A DNA stretch of 64,000 nt from Scleromatobacter sp964418745 (GTDB lineage: Bacteria; Pseudomonadota; Gammaproteobacteria; Burkholderiales; Burkholderiaceae_C). Below, in pieces: positions 1-7,880 of this stretch. Position 1 is the first letter of the stretch, and the number at the start of each line of letters is the position of its first letter. Made by a program: the position numbers and the translations under genes. Location of the stretch: positions 1 through 64,000 of the forward strand of contig CAYQMX010000003.1 in assembly GCA_964418745.1 (NCBI GenBank). The letters run 5' to 3'. Under the pieces are notes generated by a model that was given only the letters and a program-made list of their open reading frames with translations, had not been told where the DNA came from and searched no databases.

Positions 1-798
1 GCCGCGCCGGCCGGCGCGCCGGTGGCGGCGGCCCCCGTGGCCGTCGCGCCGCCGCCGGTGGTCGCCCCGCGCCCGCTGCCGACCCCGGCGCCCGCACCCC
101 TGCCCGCTGCCGCGCCCGCGGCTCCGCTGATGCGCACGCCCGCCGCGCGTGCGGTGGCCACCGCCACGGTGTCCGACGACGAGCCGCCCTGGGGCGACGA
201 GGAGCCCGACGTGCTCGTCGACGACCTGCCCGCGCCCACCCGGGCCCGCGGCAACGGGAACGCACCGCCGCCGGTGCAGCGAGCCCGCCCGACCCTGGCC
301 GAGCTCGAGCCCGAGGTCGACGACGAGCCCGCGGCCGCGCCGCGCGCCGGCGCGCAGGCCTTCGCGCCGCCGCCCGCGCTGCCGCCGTTCGAGCGCACCG
401 AGCTCGGCACGCGCTGGTACGGCCTGATCCACCAGTGCGCGACGGCCGGCAAGCTGGTCGCGATGGTGCGCGCGCTGGCGATGCAGTCCGAGCTGATCGA
501 GTGCGAGACCGCAGGCGAGGCGCCCACGTGGCGGCTGCGCGTCGGGCTCGAGACGCTGCGCAACCCGGCGCTGGCTGACAAGCTGGCGGCGATCCTGAAC
601 GAGCTCACCGGCCAGGCGCTGCAGCTGGTCGTCGAGCTGGGCGACCCGCAGGACACCCCGCTCAAGCGCGACGCCGCCGAGACCGACCGCCGGCAGCGCG
701 CCGCCATCGACGAGATCCAGTCCGACGCCACGGTCCGTGCCTTGCTGGCGCAGTTCCAGACGGCGCGCATCCTGCCCGGCTCGGTCAAGCCGCTCTGA
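1..798 (+). CDS. dnaX: DNA polymerase III subunit tau/gamma, C-terminal part (5' truncated)
   Basis: The frame is open from the first base of the window, so only the last 265 residues are present. The first ~120 residues are an Ala/Pro-rich acidic linker. From about residue 130 (FERTELGTRWYGLI) to the end lies the compact tau domain V that binds the alpha polymerase subunit. The N-terminal clamp-loader ATPase must lie upstream of the window. In the holoenzyme, tau couples polymerase cores to the clamp loader. The order dnaX-ybaB-recR downstream is a conserved bacterial arrangement and supports the call. I see no frameshift signal in this part; the usual gamma-producing slippery site would be further upstream. 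Confidence 0.93.
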   Translation, partial: AAPAGAPVAAAPVAVAPPPVVAPRPLPTPAPAPLPAAAPAAPLMRTPAARAVATATVSDDEPPWGDEEPDVLVDDLPAPTRARGNGNAPPPVQRARPTLAELEPEVDDEPAAAPRAGAQAFAPPPALPPFERTELGTRWYGLIHQCATAGKLVAMVRALAMQSELIECETAGEAPTWRLRVGLETLRNPALADKLAAILNELTGQALQLVVELGDPQDTPLKRDAAETDRRQRAAIDEIQSDATVRALLAQFQTARILPGSVKPL

Positions 799-859
799 TT
801 CCTTCCCCGGGGCCGCCGCGCGGTCCCACCCGAACACACAAGACGAAAGGTCGTATCCC

Positions 860-1186
860 ATGATGAAAGGTCAACTCGCCGGTCTGATGAAGCAGGCCCA
901 GGCGATGCAGGACAACCTGAAGAAGGTGCAGGACGAGCTCGCCACGATCGAGGTCGACGGCCAGGCCGGCAATGGCCTCGTCAAGATCACGATGACCTGC
1001 AAGCACGACGTGCGCCGCGTCACCATCGACCCCAGCCTGCTCGCCGACGACAAGGACATGCTCGAGGACATGGTGGCCGCGGCGTTCAACGACGCGCTGC
1101 GCAACGCCGAGGAGGTGAGCCAGGCCAAGATGGGCAAGGTCACCGCCGGCATGCCGCTGCCCCCTGGCATGAAGATGCCGTTCTGA
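860..1186 (+). CDS. ybaB: YbaB/EbfC family nucleoid-associated protein
   Basis: This 108-residue protein is predicted to be a small homodimeric DNA-binding protein of the YbaB/EbfC family. It starts MMKGQLAGLMKQAQAMQ, a helical N-terminus typical of the family, and contains the core EVDGQAGNGLVKITMTCK. It ends with the usual Pro/Met-rich tail (GMPLPPGMKMPF). The start is the first of two adjacent ATGs, 9 bases after a GAAAGG ribosome-binding site. It lies 61 bases after dnaX and 135 bases before recR and is probably co-transcribed with both. Family members coat the nucleoid and are often linked to recombination or repair, but the exact role here is not visible from sequence. Confidence 0.93.
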   Translation: MMKGQLAGLMKQAQAMQDNLKKVQDELATIEVDGQAGNGLVKITMTCKHDVRRVTIDPSLLADDKDMLEDMVAAAFNDALRNAEEVSQAKMGKVTAGMPLPPGMKMPF

Positions 1187-1275
1187 TGACTTCGTTTCGC
1201 CGTCGGCGCTGCCGCTCGGGCGGAGACCAGGAAGTTCGAGGGAGCGCCGGAACCGGCTTCGCCGGGCCGGTCGCG

Positions 1276-1297
1276 GCTGCCCCCCGCGGGGGGCAGC
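1276..1297. repeat. Perfect 22-base GC palindrome between ybaB and recR
   Basis: GCTGCCCCCC followed by GC and GGGGGGCAGC reads identically on both strands. It sits in the 135-base ybaB-recR gap and is followed by a G-rich stretch running up to the recR start. A related shorter copy lies in the hom-thrC gap at 45264. I recall similar C-run palindromes as dispersed intergenic repeats in Burkholderiales, but copy number cannot be checked here. It could also act as an RNA hairpin tuning recR expression. Confidence 0.6.
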
Positions 1298-1321
1298 GAC
1301 CAGCGGGCGCGTGGGGGCCCC

Positions 1322-1909
1322 ATGAGTGAGGCCCGGCTGGTCTCGCTCGTCGAGGCGCTGCGCGTGCTGCCCGGCGTCGGCGTGAAGTCGGCGCAGAGGA
1401 TGGCGTTCCACCTGCTGCAGCACGACCGCGAGGGCGCGCTGCGGCTGGCCTCCGCGCTCGACAGCGCGGTGCACGACATCCGCCACTGCGCGCGCTGCCA
1501 CACCTTCACCGAGCACACCCTGTGCGACGTCTGCGCCGACCCCGCGCGCGACGCCAATGTGCTGTGTGTGGTCGAGACGCCGGCCGACCAGTCGGCGCTG
1601 GAGCGCACCGGCAGCTACAAGGGTCTGTACTTCGTGTTGATGGGGCGGCTGAGCCCGCTCGACGGCGTCGGCGTGCGCGACATCGGCGTCGAGCCGCTGC
1701 TCGAGCGCATCGAACGCGAGCCGGTGGGCGAGGTCATCCTGGCCACCAGCTTCACCGCCGAGGGCGAGGCCACGTCGCACGTGATCGGCGAGGCCCTGAA
1801 GGCCCGCGGCATCACGGTGTCGCGGCTGGCGCGCGGCGTGCCGGCCGGCAGCGAGCTGGAGTACGTCGACCTGTCGACGATCGCCCACGCGCTGGCGGAT
1901 CGACGCTGA
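1322..1909 (+). CDS. recR: Recombination mediator RecR
   Basis: This 195-residue RecR has the normal family length. The order is a helix-hairpin-helix near residues 10-30 (LPGVGVKSAQRMAFHLL), a C4 zinc finger at about 57-72 (CARCHTFTEHTLCDVC), and a Toprim domain from about residue 80 (VCVVETPADQSALE, then YFVLMGRLSPLDGVG). With RecF or RecO it loads RecA on gapped single-stranded DNA. The ATG directly follows a GGGGCCCC stretch, so no normal ribosome-binding site is visible and translation may rely on coupling or on the upstream hairpin. The position after ybaB is the conserved one. Confidence 0.95.
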   Translation: MSEARLVSLVEALRVLPGVGVKSAQRMAFHLLQHDREGALRLASALDSAVHDIRHCARCHTFTEHTLCDVCADPARDANVLCVVETPADQSALERTGSYKGLYFVLMGRLSPLDGVGVRDIGVEPLLERIEREPVGEVILATSFTAEGEATSHVIGEALKARGITVSRLARGVPAGSELEYVDLSTIAHALADRR

Positions 1910-2005
1910 GGTCCGGCTAACCGGCGTTCGCAGCGGAACGACGCGGACCCCGGGAATCCCCGGTGTCCATGGCGGGAGGGCGGGCCGCGCCGGCGCCCGT
2001 TCCTC

Positions 2006-2014
2006 TGCCAGAAT
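2006..2014 (+). promoter_or_regulatory. Possible extended -10 promoter for the ExbB/ExbD-like operon
   Basis: TGC-CAGAAT fits an extended -10 element about 50 bases before the TTG start at 2068. No good -35 is visible. The call rests on hexamer resemblance only. Confidence 0.35.
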
Positions 2015-2067
2015 CGTCCGGCACCGCCCGTTCGCGGCGGTGAGCCGACCTCACTGGGCCGCCTGCG

Positions 2068-3759
2068 TTGAGCCGTTCACCTTCCCCGCCCGCCATCGCA
2101 GCGCCGCGCCTGCCTGCCATCCGCCTCAGCGACCGCCTGCTGCAGCGCCTTCAGCGCGGCGTGGCGGCGCGCCCGTATCTTGCGGGCGCCGTCGTCGTGC
2201 ACGCACTGCTGGTGCTGCTGCTGCTCAACGTGGCCGCCTTCGATGCCCGCAAGAGCGCCCAGGCGGCGGCGGCGGAGGCCGCGAAGACGGCTCAGCGCAT
2301 CGCGCAGACCCGGCAGCGCGACCTGCGCCACCGCGTCGAGCGCATGGAGGCCATCCTCTCCGAGCTCGAACCTGCGGCCGCTCCGCTGCCGCCGGCCGGC
2401 GCCGACGCCTCGGCCGCCGCGCTGGCCGAGCGGGCGCAGGCGCTGGCCGACGCCATCGAGGCGGCCGACCGCGAGATGCGCGCCGCCGAACTCGCCCGCC
2501 TGACCCAGCTGACCCCGGACGAGGCGCGTCGCAAGCTCGCCATCGAGGCTGCGGCACAGGCGCTGCCGCCGCCGCCGGAGTCCGCCGTGCAGAAGATCGC
2601 CCGCCTGGAGCGCCGCGCGCGCGACGTCGCGGAGGCCCGGCGCGCGCGCCTGGACGCGCAGCGCGAGGGCCTGCGCGTGACGAGCGCGCCCGCGCACGCG
2701 AAGCCGCGCCGCCACTACGAACCCGACAAGGCGCTGGCCCACACGGCGCCGGCCTCGGGCTCCACCGGCCAGGCCCATGTGGCCGACGGCATCCCGCGCT
2801 CGGCCGCCGAGCAGTTCGCCGCCATCGTGCGCCTGGGCGGCCCCCAGGGCCGCGTGGGCGTGGTGGGCACCGAGGCGGGGTTGTCGGTCAACCGCGAGCA
2901 CGTCAAGGGCATCGCCGGCGGCCGCAACGCGGGTGCGGACGACTTCGGTCGCGACTCGGACACCGCCGGCAAGCGGCGCGCGGTCGTGCTCGAGGGCCAG
3001 CGCGAGCAGCGCGGCCGCGATGGCGGCATCGGCGACCACGGCGCGGGCGCTTCCCGCCAGGGTGGCCGGGCCGAGCCGCCTGCGGCGCCTGCCGCGCCGC
3101 GCGGCCTGGCCGCGGTACGCATCCCGGGCAGCAGCCTCGACCTCACCGGCAACGCCGAGGACGGCCGGCACCAGTTCGTGCGCTACGCCGCGCCGCCGAC
3201 GGTGGACGTGGCCACGCTGCACACGGCCGCCGGCCGCGTGTTCGGCGCCGGCGGCACCTACGCCGAGCGCGTCTACCTCGACACCTGGTACGTGATCGGC
3301 CCGTTCGCCGGCCAGGGGGACGAGTCGATGCAGCACGGCTATCCGCCCGAGGACAACGTCGACCTGGACGCCGTCTACCCGGGCCTCGACGGCCGCACGC
3401 TGGCCTGGCAGTTCACCAGCCGCGGCTTCTACCCGTTCATTCCCCCCGACCGCGCCGAGAACGCCGTCTATTACGCGTGGACGGAACTGCGCGTGGACGA
3501 GGACCGCGACGTGTGGCTGTCCATCGCCGCCGACGACGACTCGATGCTGTGGCTGGACGAGCGCCTCGTCTGGGTCAGCTCGCCCGGCGACAAGCCCTGG
3601 TACCACCCGCCGTACTACCTGCGCGACGAACTCGTCGGCAGCCTCGCGCTGACCGAGGGCCAGCGCCGCGTGCACCTGGCCGCGGGCGTGCATCGCCTGC
3701 TGTTCAAGCTCCACAACAACACCGACAAGACGTTCTTCTCGGTCGTGCTTTCGTCCTGA
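2068..3759 (+). CDS. Membrane-anchored coiled-coil protein with C-terminal beta-sandwich, ExbB/ExbD-linked
   Basis: This 563-residue protein is not one I recognise as a named family. The N-terminus is basic and is followed by one membrane helix (about 37-58, rich in VVVHALLVLLLL). A long Ala/Arg/Glu-rich coiled-coil region (about 60-205) and a Gly/Arg-rich linker come next. The C-terminal domain (about 380-563) has GPF and 'IAADDDSMLWLDERLVW' motifs like PA14 or galactose-binding jelly-roll domains. The topology resembles TonB or TolA: inner-membrane anchor, periplasmic rod, terminal binding domain. TTG at 2068 is the only sensible start, because an in-frame TGA lies at 2041 and no ATG occurs until about residue 94. 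The two following genes encode an ExbB-type channel and an ExbD-type protein, so I infer an energised envelope complex. Confidence 0.7.
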   Translation: MSRSPSPPAIAAPRLPAIRLSDRLLQRLQRGVAARPYLAGAVVVHALLVLLLLNVAAFDARKSAQAAAAEAAKTAQRIAQTRQRDLRHRVERMEAILSELEPAAAPLPPAGADASAAALAERAQALADAIEAADREMRAAELARLTQLTPDEARRKLAIEAAAQALPPPPESAVQKIARLERRARDVAEARRARLDAQREGLRVTSAPAHAKPRRHYEPDKALAHTAPASGSTGQAHVADGIPRSAAEQFAAIVRLGGPQGRVGVVGTEAGLSVNREHVKGIAGGRNAGADDFGRDSDTAGKRRAVVLEGQREQRGRDGGIGDHGAGASRQGGRAEPPAAPAAPRGLAAVRIPGSSLDLTGNAEDGRHQFVRYAAPPTVDVATLHTAAGRVFGAGGTYAERVYLDTWYVIGPFAGQGDESMQHGYPPEDNVDLDAVYPGLDGRTLAWQFTSRGFYPFIPPDRAENAVYYAWTELRVDEDRDVWLSIAADDDSMLWLDERLVWVSSPGDKPWYHPPYYLRDELVGSLALTEGQRRVHLAAGVHRLLFKLHNNTDKTFFSVVLSS

Positions 3760-3771
3760 GGAGGGATTTCC

Positions 3772-4401
3772 TTGCAATTCAACCTGTTCCAGCAACTGGC
3801 CACCGGCGGCGCCGGCATCTGGGTCATCGGTGCGCTGTCACTGCTGATGGTCACCGTGGCCATCGAGCGCTTCCACCGGTTCCGCATGGCGGCCATCGTG
3901 CCGCCCGGCCTGGTCGACGAGATCGTCCCGCTGTGGCAGGCGGGCCGCTTCGACGACCTGCAGCAGGCGCTCGCGCGCTACCCGAGCGTGCTGGCCCGTG
4001 CGATCGCGTTCCTCGCCGCCAACCGCGCGCGCTGGCCGGCGGAACTGCTGGGCGAACGCGCCGGCGAACTTGCCTCGCGCGAGCTGCGCCAGCAGCAGCA
4101 GCGCGCCTACCCGCTCGCCGTGGTGGCCACCGTGGCGCCCATCGTCGGCCTGCTGGGCACGGTGGTCGGCATGATCGAGGCCTTCCACGTCATCGCGTTC
4201 ACCGGCGGCATGGGCGACGCCTCGCTGCTGGCCGGCGGCATCTCCAAGGCCCTGGTCAACACCGCCGCGGGCCTGAGCGTGGCGCTGCCCGCCCTGGCGC
4301 TGCACCACTTCTTCCGCCACCGCCTGACGGTGGGCGGGCTGGCGCTCGAGGAACAGCTCGAGCGCGTGCTCGACGACTGCGTGCGCGACGGAGGCCGCTG
4401 A
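3772..4401 (+). CDS. MotA/TolQ/ExbB-family proton channel protein
   Basis: This 209-residue inner-membrane protein has the three-helix layout of ExbB/TolQ. One helix lies at about 14-34 and two further on, at about 113-135 (VVATVAPIVGLLGTVVGMIEAF region) and 150-180 (ISKALVNTAAGLSVALPALAL). The VAPIVGLLGTVVGMI and NTAAGLSVALPA motifs are the family's signature pore regions. It begins with TTG after a strong GAGGAGGG ribosome-binding site, 12 bases behind the coiled-coil gene. Its stop shares one base with the next ATG (TGATG), so translation is coupled. It should form a proton-driven channel with the ExbD-like product. Which transport or envelope process it powers is unknown. Confidence 0.9.
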   Translation: MQFNLFQQLATGGAGIWVIGALSLLMVTVAIERFHRFRMAAIVPPGLVDEIVPLWQAGRFDDLQQALARYPSVLARAIAFLAANRARWPAELLGERAGELASRELRQQQQRAYPLAVVATVAPIVGLLGTVVGMIEAFHVIAFTGGMGDASLLAGGISKALVNTAAGLSVALPALALHHFFRHRLTVGGLALEEQLERVLDDCVRDGGR

Positions 4402-4829
4402 TGCGCATCGACGTCGGCGAGGAGGAACAACCCGAGATCAGCCTGATCGCGTTGATCGACTGCATCTTCTTCCTGCTCATGTTCTTCATGGTGGCCAGCT
4501 CGTTCCAGAAGCAGGCCGAGGGCAAGGCGCAGAAGAACCTGCCCATCACGCTGCCGGAGTCGGCGGTCTCGCTGGACAAGGCCGGCGCCGACCCCAGCCC
4601 GCTGGTGATCGGCGTGGACGTCAAGGGCGGCGTCTATTGGGGCCGCGACCCGGTCACGACGGTCGAACTGCGCGACCGGCTGCACGCCGAGGCGCAGAAG
4701 GACCCCAACCGGGCGGTGCGCATCGACGGTGATACCCAGGTGCCGTACCAGGAGGTGGTGCACCTGCTGGACCTGTGCCAGTTCGAGGGGTTGACGCACA
4801 TCTCGATGCGCACGCGGGCCGGGCGCTGA
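4401..4829 (+). CDS. ExbD/TolR-family protein
   Basis: This 142-residue protein has a short acidic cytoplasmic N-terminus and one membrane helix (about 14-33, SLIALIDCIFFLLMFFMVAS). The conserved channel aspartate is at residue 20. A periplasmic ExbD/TolR domain follows, ending LCQFEGLTHISMRTR. The ATG overlaps the stop of the ExbB-like gene by one base. With that protein it should use the proton gradient to drive the anchored coiled-coil protein encoded first in the operon. No tonB or tolA is nearby, and no pal or tolB, so this is not the standard Tol-Pal locus. The gene converges on the DTW gene with 18 bases between the stops. Confidence 0.9.
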   Translation: MRIDVGEEEQPEISLIALIDCIFFLLMFFMVASSFQKQAEGKAQKNLPITLPESAVSLDKAGADPSPLVIGVDVKGGVYWGRDPVTTVELRDRLHAEAQKDPNRAVRIDGDTQVPYQEVVHLLDLCQFEGLTHISMRTRAGR

Positions 4830-4847
4830 TCGGCCGCACGAGCGACC

Positions 4848-5609
4848 TCAGGAGGCGCCGCCGAGGTCGCGCAGGCGGGCGTGCAGGGCGTCCGTGGCGT
4901 CGGCCGGCACGCTCTGCTTCGCGCGCAGGTAGCGCTCGCTGAACACGTCCAGCCAGGCCTCCAGCGCCTGCGCGGCATCCGGCTCCCCGGCCTGCGCCAG
5001 GCACAGCGCGGCCACCTCGGAGGTGCAGAGGTGGTGGCCGTGCCAGGAGCGCCGCAGGCGGTAGCGCGAGAGCTGTTCGGGGCGCAGGGCCAGCACCGGA
5101 AAGCGGTCGAGGATCGGGCTCTTGCGGAACATCTTGCGTGCCTCGGACCAGGTGCCGTCGAGCAGGATGAACAGCGGGCGGCGCGCATCGTCGACCGCCG
5201 TGGAAGGCCAGCGCTCGACCACGCGCGCGGGCGGCGCGAACTCGCCCGGGAAGACAACCACCGGCTGCCAGCGCGGGTCGTCCAGCAAGGCGAGCAGCGC
5301 GGGGTCGACGGCGGTGCGCGACCAGCCGAACGCGAAGGTGTCGGGCACCACGTCGGCCACCAGCCAGCCCGTGTTGCTGGGCTTCAGCGGCTCGTAGGGC
5401 GCCATCAGCAGGCACACCCCGGCGCGCGTGGGCACGACGAGCCGCAGTGCGCACGCGCAGTGGCTGGGCGGCAGGCGGCAGGCCGCGCAGCGGGTCCTGC
5501 GCGGCTCGCCGCGATCGAGCCAGGGCCGGGTCGCGTCGTCGGCGAGGCTGGCAGCGCGCAGGCGGGCGACGGCGTGGGGCGGCGGCGTGTCGTCGGGGAG
5601 CGGGGTCAT
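4848..5609 (-). CDS. DTW-domain protein (TapT-like tRNA aminocarboxypropyltransferase)
   Basis: This 253-residue protein has a Cys-rich N-terminal motif (CAACRLPPSHCACAL) and the DTW-family core. The core includes LLMAPYEPLKPSNTG near residue 70 and the signature LDGTWSEARKM. Characterised members use S-adenosylmethionine to place an aminocarboxypropyl group on uridine of tRNA; here this is inferred from the family. The ATG at 5609 is preferred over upstream in-frame starts because the conserved Cys motif begins soon after it. A CATCAT hexamer ends 6 bases before it, which would give a leaderless mRNA. Confidence 0.85.
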   Translation of the reverse strand: MTPLPDDTPPPHAVARLRAASLADDATRPWLDRGEPRRTRCAACRLPPSHCACALRLVVPTRAGVCLLMAPYEPLKPSNTGWLVADVVPDTFAFGWSRTAVDPALLALLDDPRWQPVVVFPGEFAPPARVVERWPSTAVDDARRPLFILLDGTWSEARKMFRKSPILDRFPVLALRPEQLSRYRLRRSWHGHHLCTSEVAALCLAQAGEPDAAQALEAWLDVFSERYLRAKQSVPADATDALHARLRDLGGAS

Positions 5610-5615
5610 GCCGGC

Positions 5616-5621
5616 ATGATG
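5616..5621 (-). promoter_or_regulatory. Possible -10 box of the DTW gene (leaderless)
   Basis: CATCAT on the minus strand ends 6 bases before the ATG, so transcription would start at or next to the start codon. The same spacing recurs at six other genes here. There is no clear -35. Confidence 0.4.
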
Positions 5622-5644
5622 CCCCGACGCGCCGCGTGGCGGGC

Positions 5645-6046
5645 TCAGGCGGCGGGCCGGGACGCCGCCTGCAGCATCTCGCCCATCTTCTGGTGGATGA
5701 CGTTGATGGCCTTGAGCGGGCGCAGCATCACCTTGAACTCGACGATCTGGCCGGCGGCGTTCCATCGGACGATGTCGACGCCGTTGACCAGGATGCCGTC
5801 GATCTCGGTCTCGAACTCCAGCATCGCGTCGCTGGCGCCGACGATCTCGCGCACGTAGCGGAAGCTCGGGTTGAAGAACACCTGGAAGGCGGCCGACAGG
5901 TACCTCACCGTCAGCGCCCGGCCGCGCTGGGCCGAGTGCACCACCGGCGACCAGAACACGGCGTCCTCGGCCACCAGGCCGGGCAGGTCGGTGGCGTCGT
6001 GGGTGCGCACCATGCGGTGCCAGGTCTCCAGCGGGCTCGGGCTCAT
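5645..6046 (-). CDS. NTF2-like / SnoaL-type small protein
   Basis: This 133-residue protein starts MSPSPLETWHRMVRTHD. It shows the pattern of a nuclear-transport-factor-2-like fold: an N-terminal helix, then DLPGLVAEDAVFWSPVVH, then strands such as VDIVRWNAAGQIVEFKVMLRP. Such proteins are small cone-shaped enzymes or binding proteins, and the substrate here cannot be told. It lies 35 bases upstream of the DTW gene on the same strand and 43 bases downstream of mltD, so it may belong to either unit. The start is the ATG that opens the conserved domain; the longer upstream frame is Arg/Pro-rich shadow. Confidence 0.8.
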   Translation of the reverse strand: MSPSPLETWHRMVRTHDATDLPGLVAEDAVFWSPVVHSAQRGRALTVRYLSAAFQVFFNPSFRYVREIVGASDAMLEFETEIDGILVNGVDIVRWNAAGQIVEFKVMLRPLKAINVIHQKMGEMLQAASRPAA

Positions 6047-6089
6047 GTCGGATCTCCGTGTGGCGGCGCCGGCGTCGCGGCGCGCGGGC

Positions 6090-7880
6090 TCAATGCTGGG
6101 CGACCTTGGTCTTGGCGGCCTGCCGAGCGGGCGTGCCGCCGGCGGCCTTGTGCGCGACCACCACCTTGGCCTTGTGCGGGGCCTTGGACGTCGCCACGTG
6201 CGCGCCGCTGCGCGCATTGCCGGTCAGCACGACGCGCGGCCGGACGACCGGGGCCTTCGCGACCTTGGTCGGCGCCGCGTGCGTCGGCGCGCGCGCCAGC
6301 GAGGTCGTGCGCGGCAGGAACAGCACCGCGGTGCTGCCGGCGGCGAACTTGCCGCCGGACGACACGTGGTTCCACGAGGCCACATCCGAGGTCGTCACGT
6401 GCCAGCGGCGCGCCACCGAGGCCACGCTCTCGCCGCCCTTGCCGATGCGCATGTTCACGCGCCGGGTGGGCGGCAGGTCGGGCGCCAGGGTCATCGCGGC
6501 GGAGTCGGCCACGGCCACCGAGACGTCGGCGATGTGCTGCGCCGAGCGCGGCACCAGCAGCGTCGAGCCCGACTTGACCAGCATGCGCGCGGGGATCCGG
6601 TTGACCGCGCGCAGCTCGGCCTCGCTCATGCCCACCACCTTGGCGGCCTCGGCGGGGCGCATCGTCTTGCCCACCACGTACACCGTCCAGGTGGCCAGGG
6701 GGCCGTCGTGGGCCTTGACGGCGCGCACGAAGTCGTCGGCGTTGTCGTAGGGCAGCAGCACCTGCGGCGTGCCGGCGGCCAGGATCACCGGCTTGTCCAG
6801 CTGCGGGTTGAGCATGCGGAACTCGTCGATGGGCACGTTGGCGAGGCGGGCCGCGGTGTCGACGTCGATGTCGCGCTCGATCGGCACGCTCAGGAAGTAC
6901 GGGTGGTTGCCCACCGCGGGCAGCGTCAGCGCGTAGGCCTCCGGGTGCATCACGATGTTCTTGACGGCCTGCAGCTTGGGCACGTACTCGCGCGTCTCCA
7001 CCGGCAGGTTCAGGCTGAGGTAGTCGGTGGGCAGGCCGGCCTTCAGGTTGCGCGCGATCGCGCGCTGCACGTTGCCCTGGCCGCAGTTGTAGGCAGCCAG
7101 CGCCAGGCGCCAGTCGCCGAACATGTCGTGCAGGCGCTGCAGGTAGTCGAGCGCGGCGCGCGTGGAGGCGAGCACGTCGCGGCGGTCGTCGCGGAAGATG
7201 TTCTGCTTCAGGTCGAAGTCCTTGCCGGTGGCCGACACGAACTGCCACATGCCCGAGGCCTTGGCCACCGACATCGCCTGCGGGTTGAACGCGCTTTCGG
7301 TGAACGGCAGCAGCGCGAGCTCGGTGGGCATGTGGCGGCGCTCCACCTCCTGGGTGATGTGGTACAGGTAGCGCGAGCCGCGCGCCGTCATGCGGGCGAC
7401 GTAGTCGGGGCGCGATGCGTACCACTGCTCCCAGTTCCGGACGTCGGCCGTTTCCATGTCGGGGATGGCGAAGCCGTCGCGCACGCGGTGCCACAGGTCG
7501 GCGCGCGCCGCGCGGTCGTCGAGGTCGACCCGGGTCTCGGGTTGCAGCGGGTCGAACGGCGGCAGGACGGCGGGCGCCGGGCCGATCTTGGCGGCGGCGT
7601 CGTCGTCGTCGGCGTCCATCGCGTCCGCGGCCGCGGCCGTGGCGGCGCCGGACGGCGCGCTGGCGGCGACGCTCGCGACCGCCACGGGCGGGGCCTCGGA
7701 GGCGGCCGCGGCGGGTGCGGAGGCCGCATCGACGGGGGCCGCGGCGACGGCGGTGACGACGGGGGCGCCGCCGGCCGCGGAGGGCGGCTCGGCGGTGGCG
7801 CAGGCCGCCAGTGCCAAGGCGACGACGAACGGGAGCGCGCCCAGCAGGGGCAGGCGCGGCTTCGGGGGAGTCAGGTTCAA
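6090..7880 (-). CDS. mltD: Membrane-bound lytic murein transglycosylase D
   Basis: This ~596-residue lipoprotein cleaves peptidoglycan glycan strands. The signal has a lipobox (ALALAAC, Cys27 from the TTG start) and a low-complexity Ala-rich linker follows. The SLT domain contains ALLPFTESAFNP with the catalytic Glu, GMWQFVSATGKDF and LALAAYNCGQGNV. Two LysM-like segments follow (TWTVYVVGKTMRPAEAA and MRIGKGGESVASVARRWHV), then a basic Ala/Lys tail. I chose TTG 7880: GGAAGA lies 8 bases upstream, it overlaps the gloB stop as TTGA, and it removes two acidic residues from the signal peptide. ATG 7895 is the alternative. It is translationally coupled to gloB, and the neighbourhood matches E. coli mltD-gloB-yafS-rnhA. 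Confidence 0.93.
   Translation of the reverse strand: MNLTPPKPRLPLLGALPFVVALALAACATAEPPSAAGGAPVVTAVAAAPVDAASAPAAAASEAPPVAVASVAASAPSGAATAAAADAMDADDDDAAAKIGPAPAVLPPFDPLQPETRVDLDDRAARADLWHRVRDGFAIPDMETADVRNWEQWYASRPDYVARMTARGSRYLYHITQEVERRHMPTELALLPFTESAFNPQAMSVAKASGMWQFVSATGKDFDLKQNIFRDDRRDVLASTRAALDYLQRLHDMFGDWRLALAAYNCGQGNVQRAIARNLKAGLPTDYLSLNLPVETREYVPKLQAVKNIVMHPEAYALTLPAVGNHPYFLSVPIERDIDVDTAARLANVPIDEFRMLNPQLDKPVILAAGTPQVLLPYDNADDFVRAVKAHDGPLATWTVYVVGKTMRPAEAAKVVGMSEAELRAVNRIPARMLVKSGSTLLVPRSAQHIADVSVAVADSAAMTLAPDLPPTRRVNMRIGKGGESVASVARRWHVTTSDVASWNHVSSGGKFAAGSTAVLFLPRTTSLARAPTHAAPTKVAKAPVVRPRVVLTGNARSGAHVATSKAPHKAKVVVAHKAAGGTPARQAAKTKVAQH

Noticed and set aside
2040..4829. A continuous 929-codon frame across the coiled-coil and ExbB-like genes
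   Set aside because: Its first part is Arg/Pro/Gly-rich shadow coding of the true genes. Only the last 142 codons are real (ExbD-like), with their own ATG at 4401.
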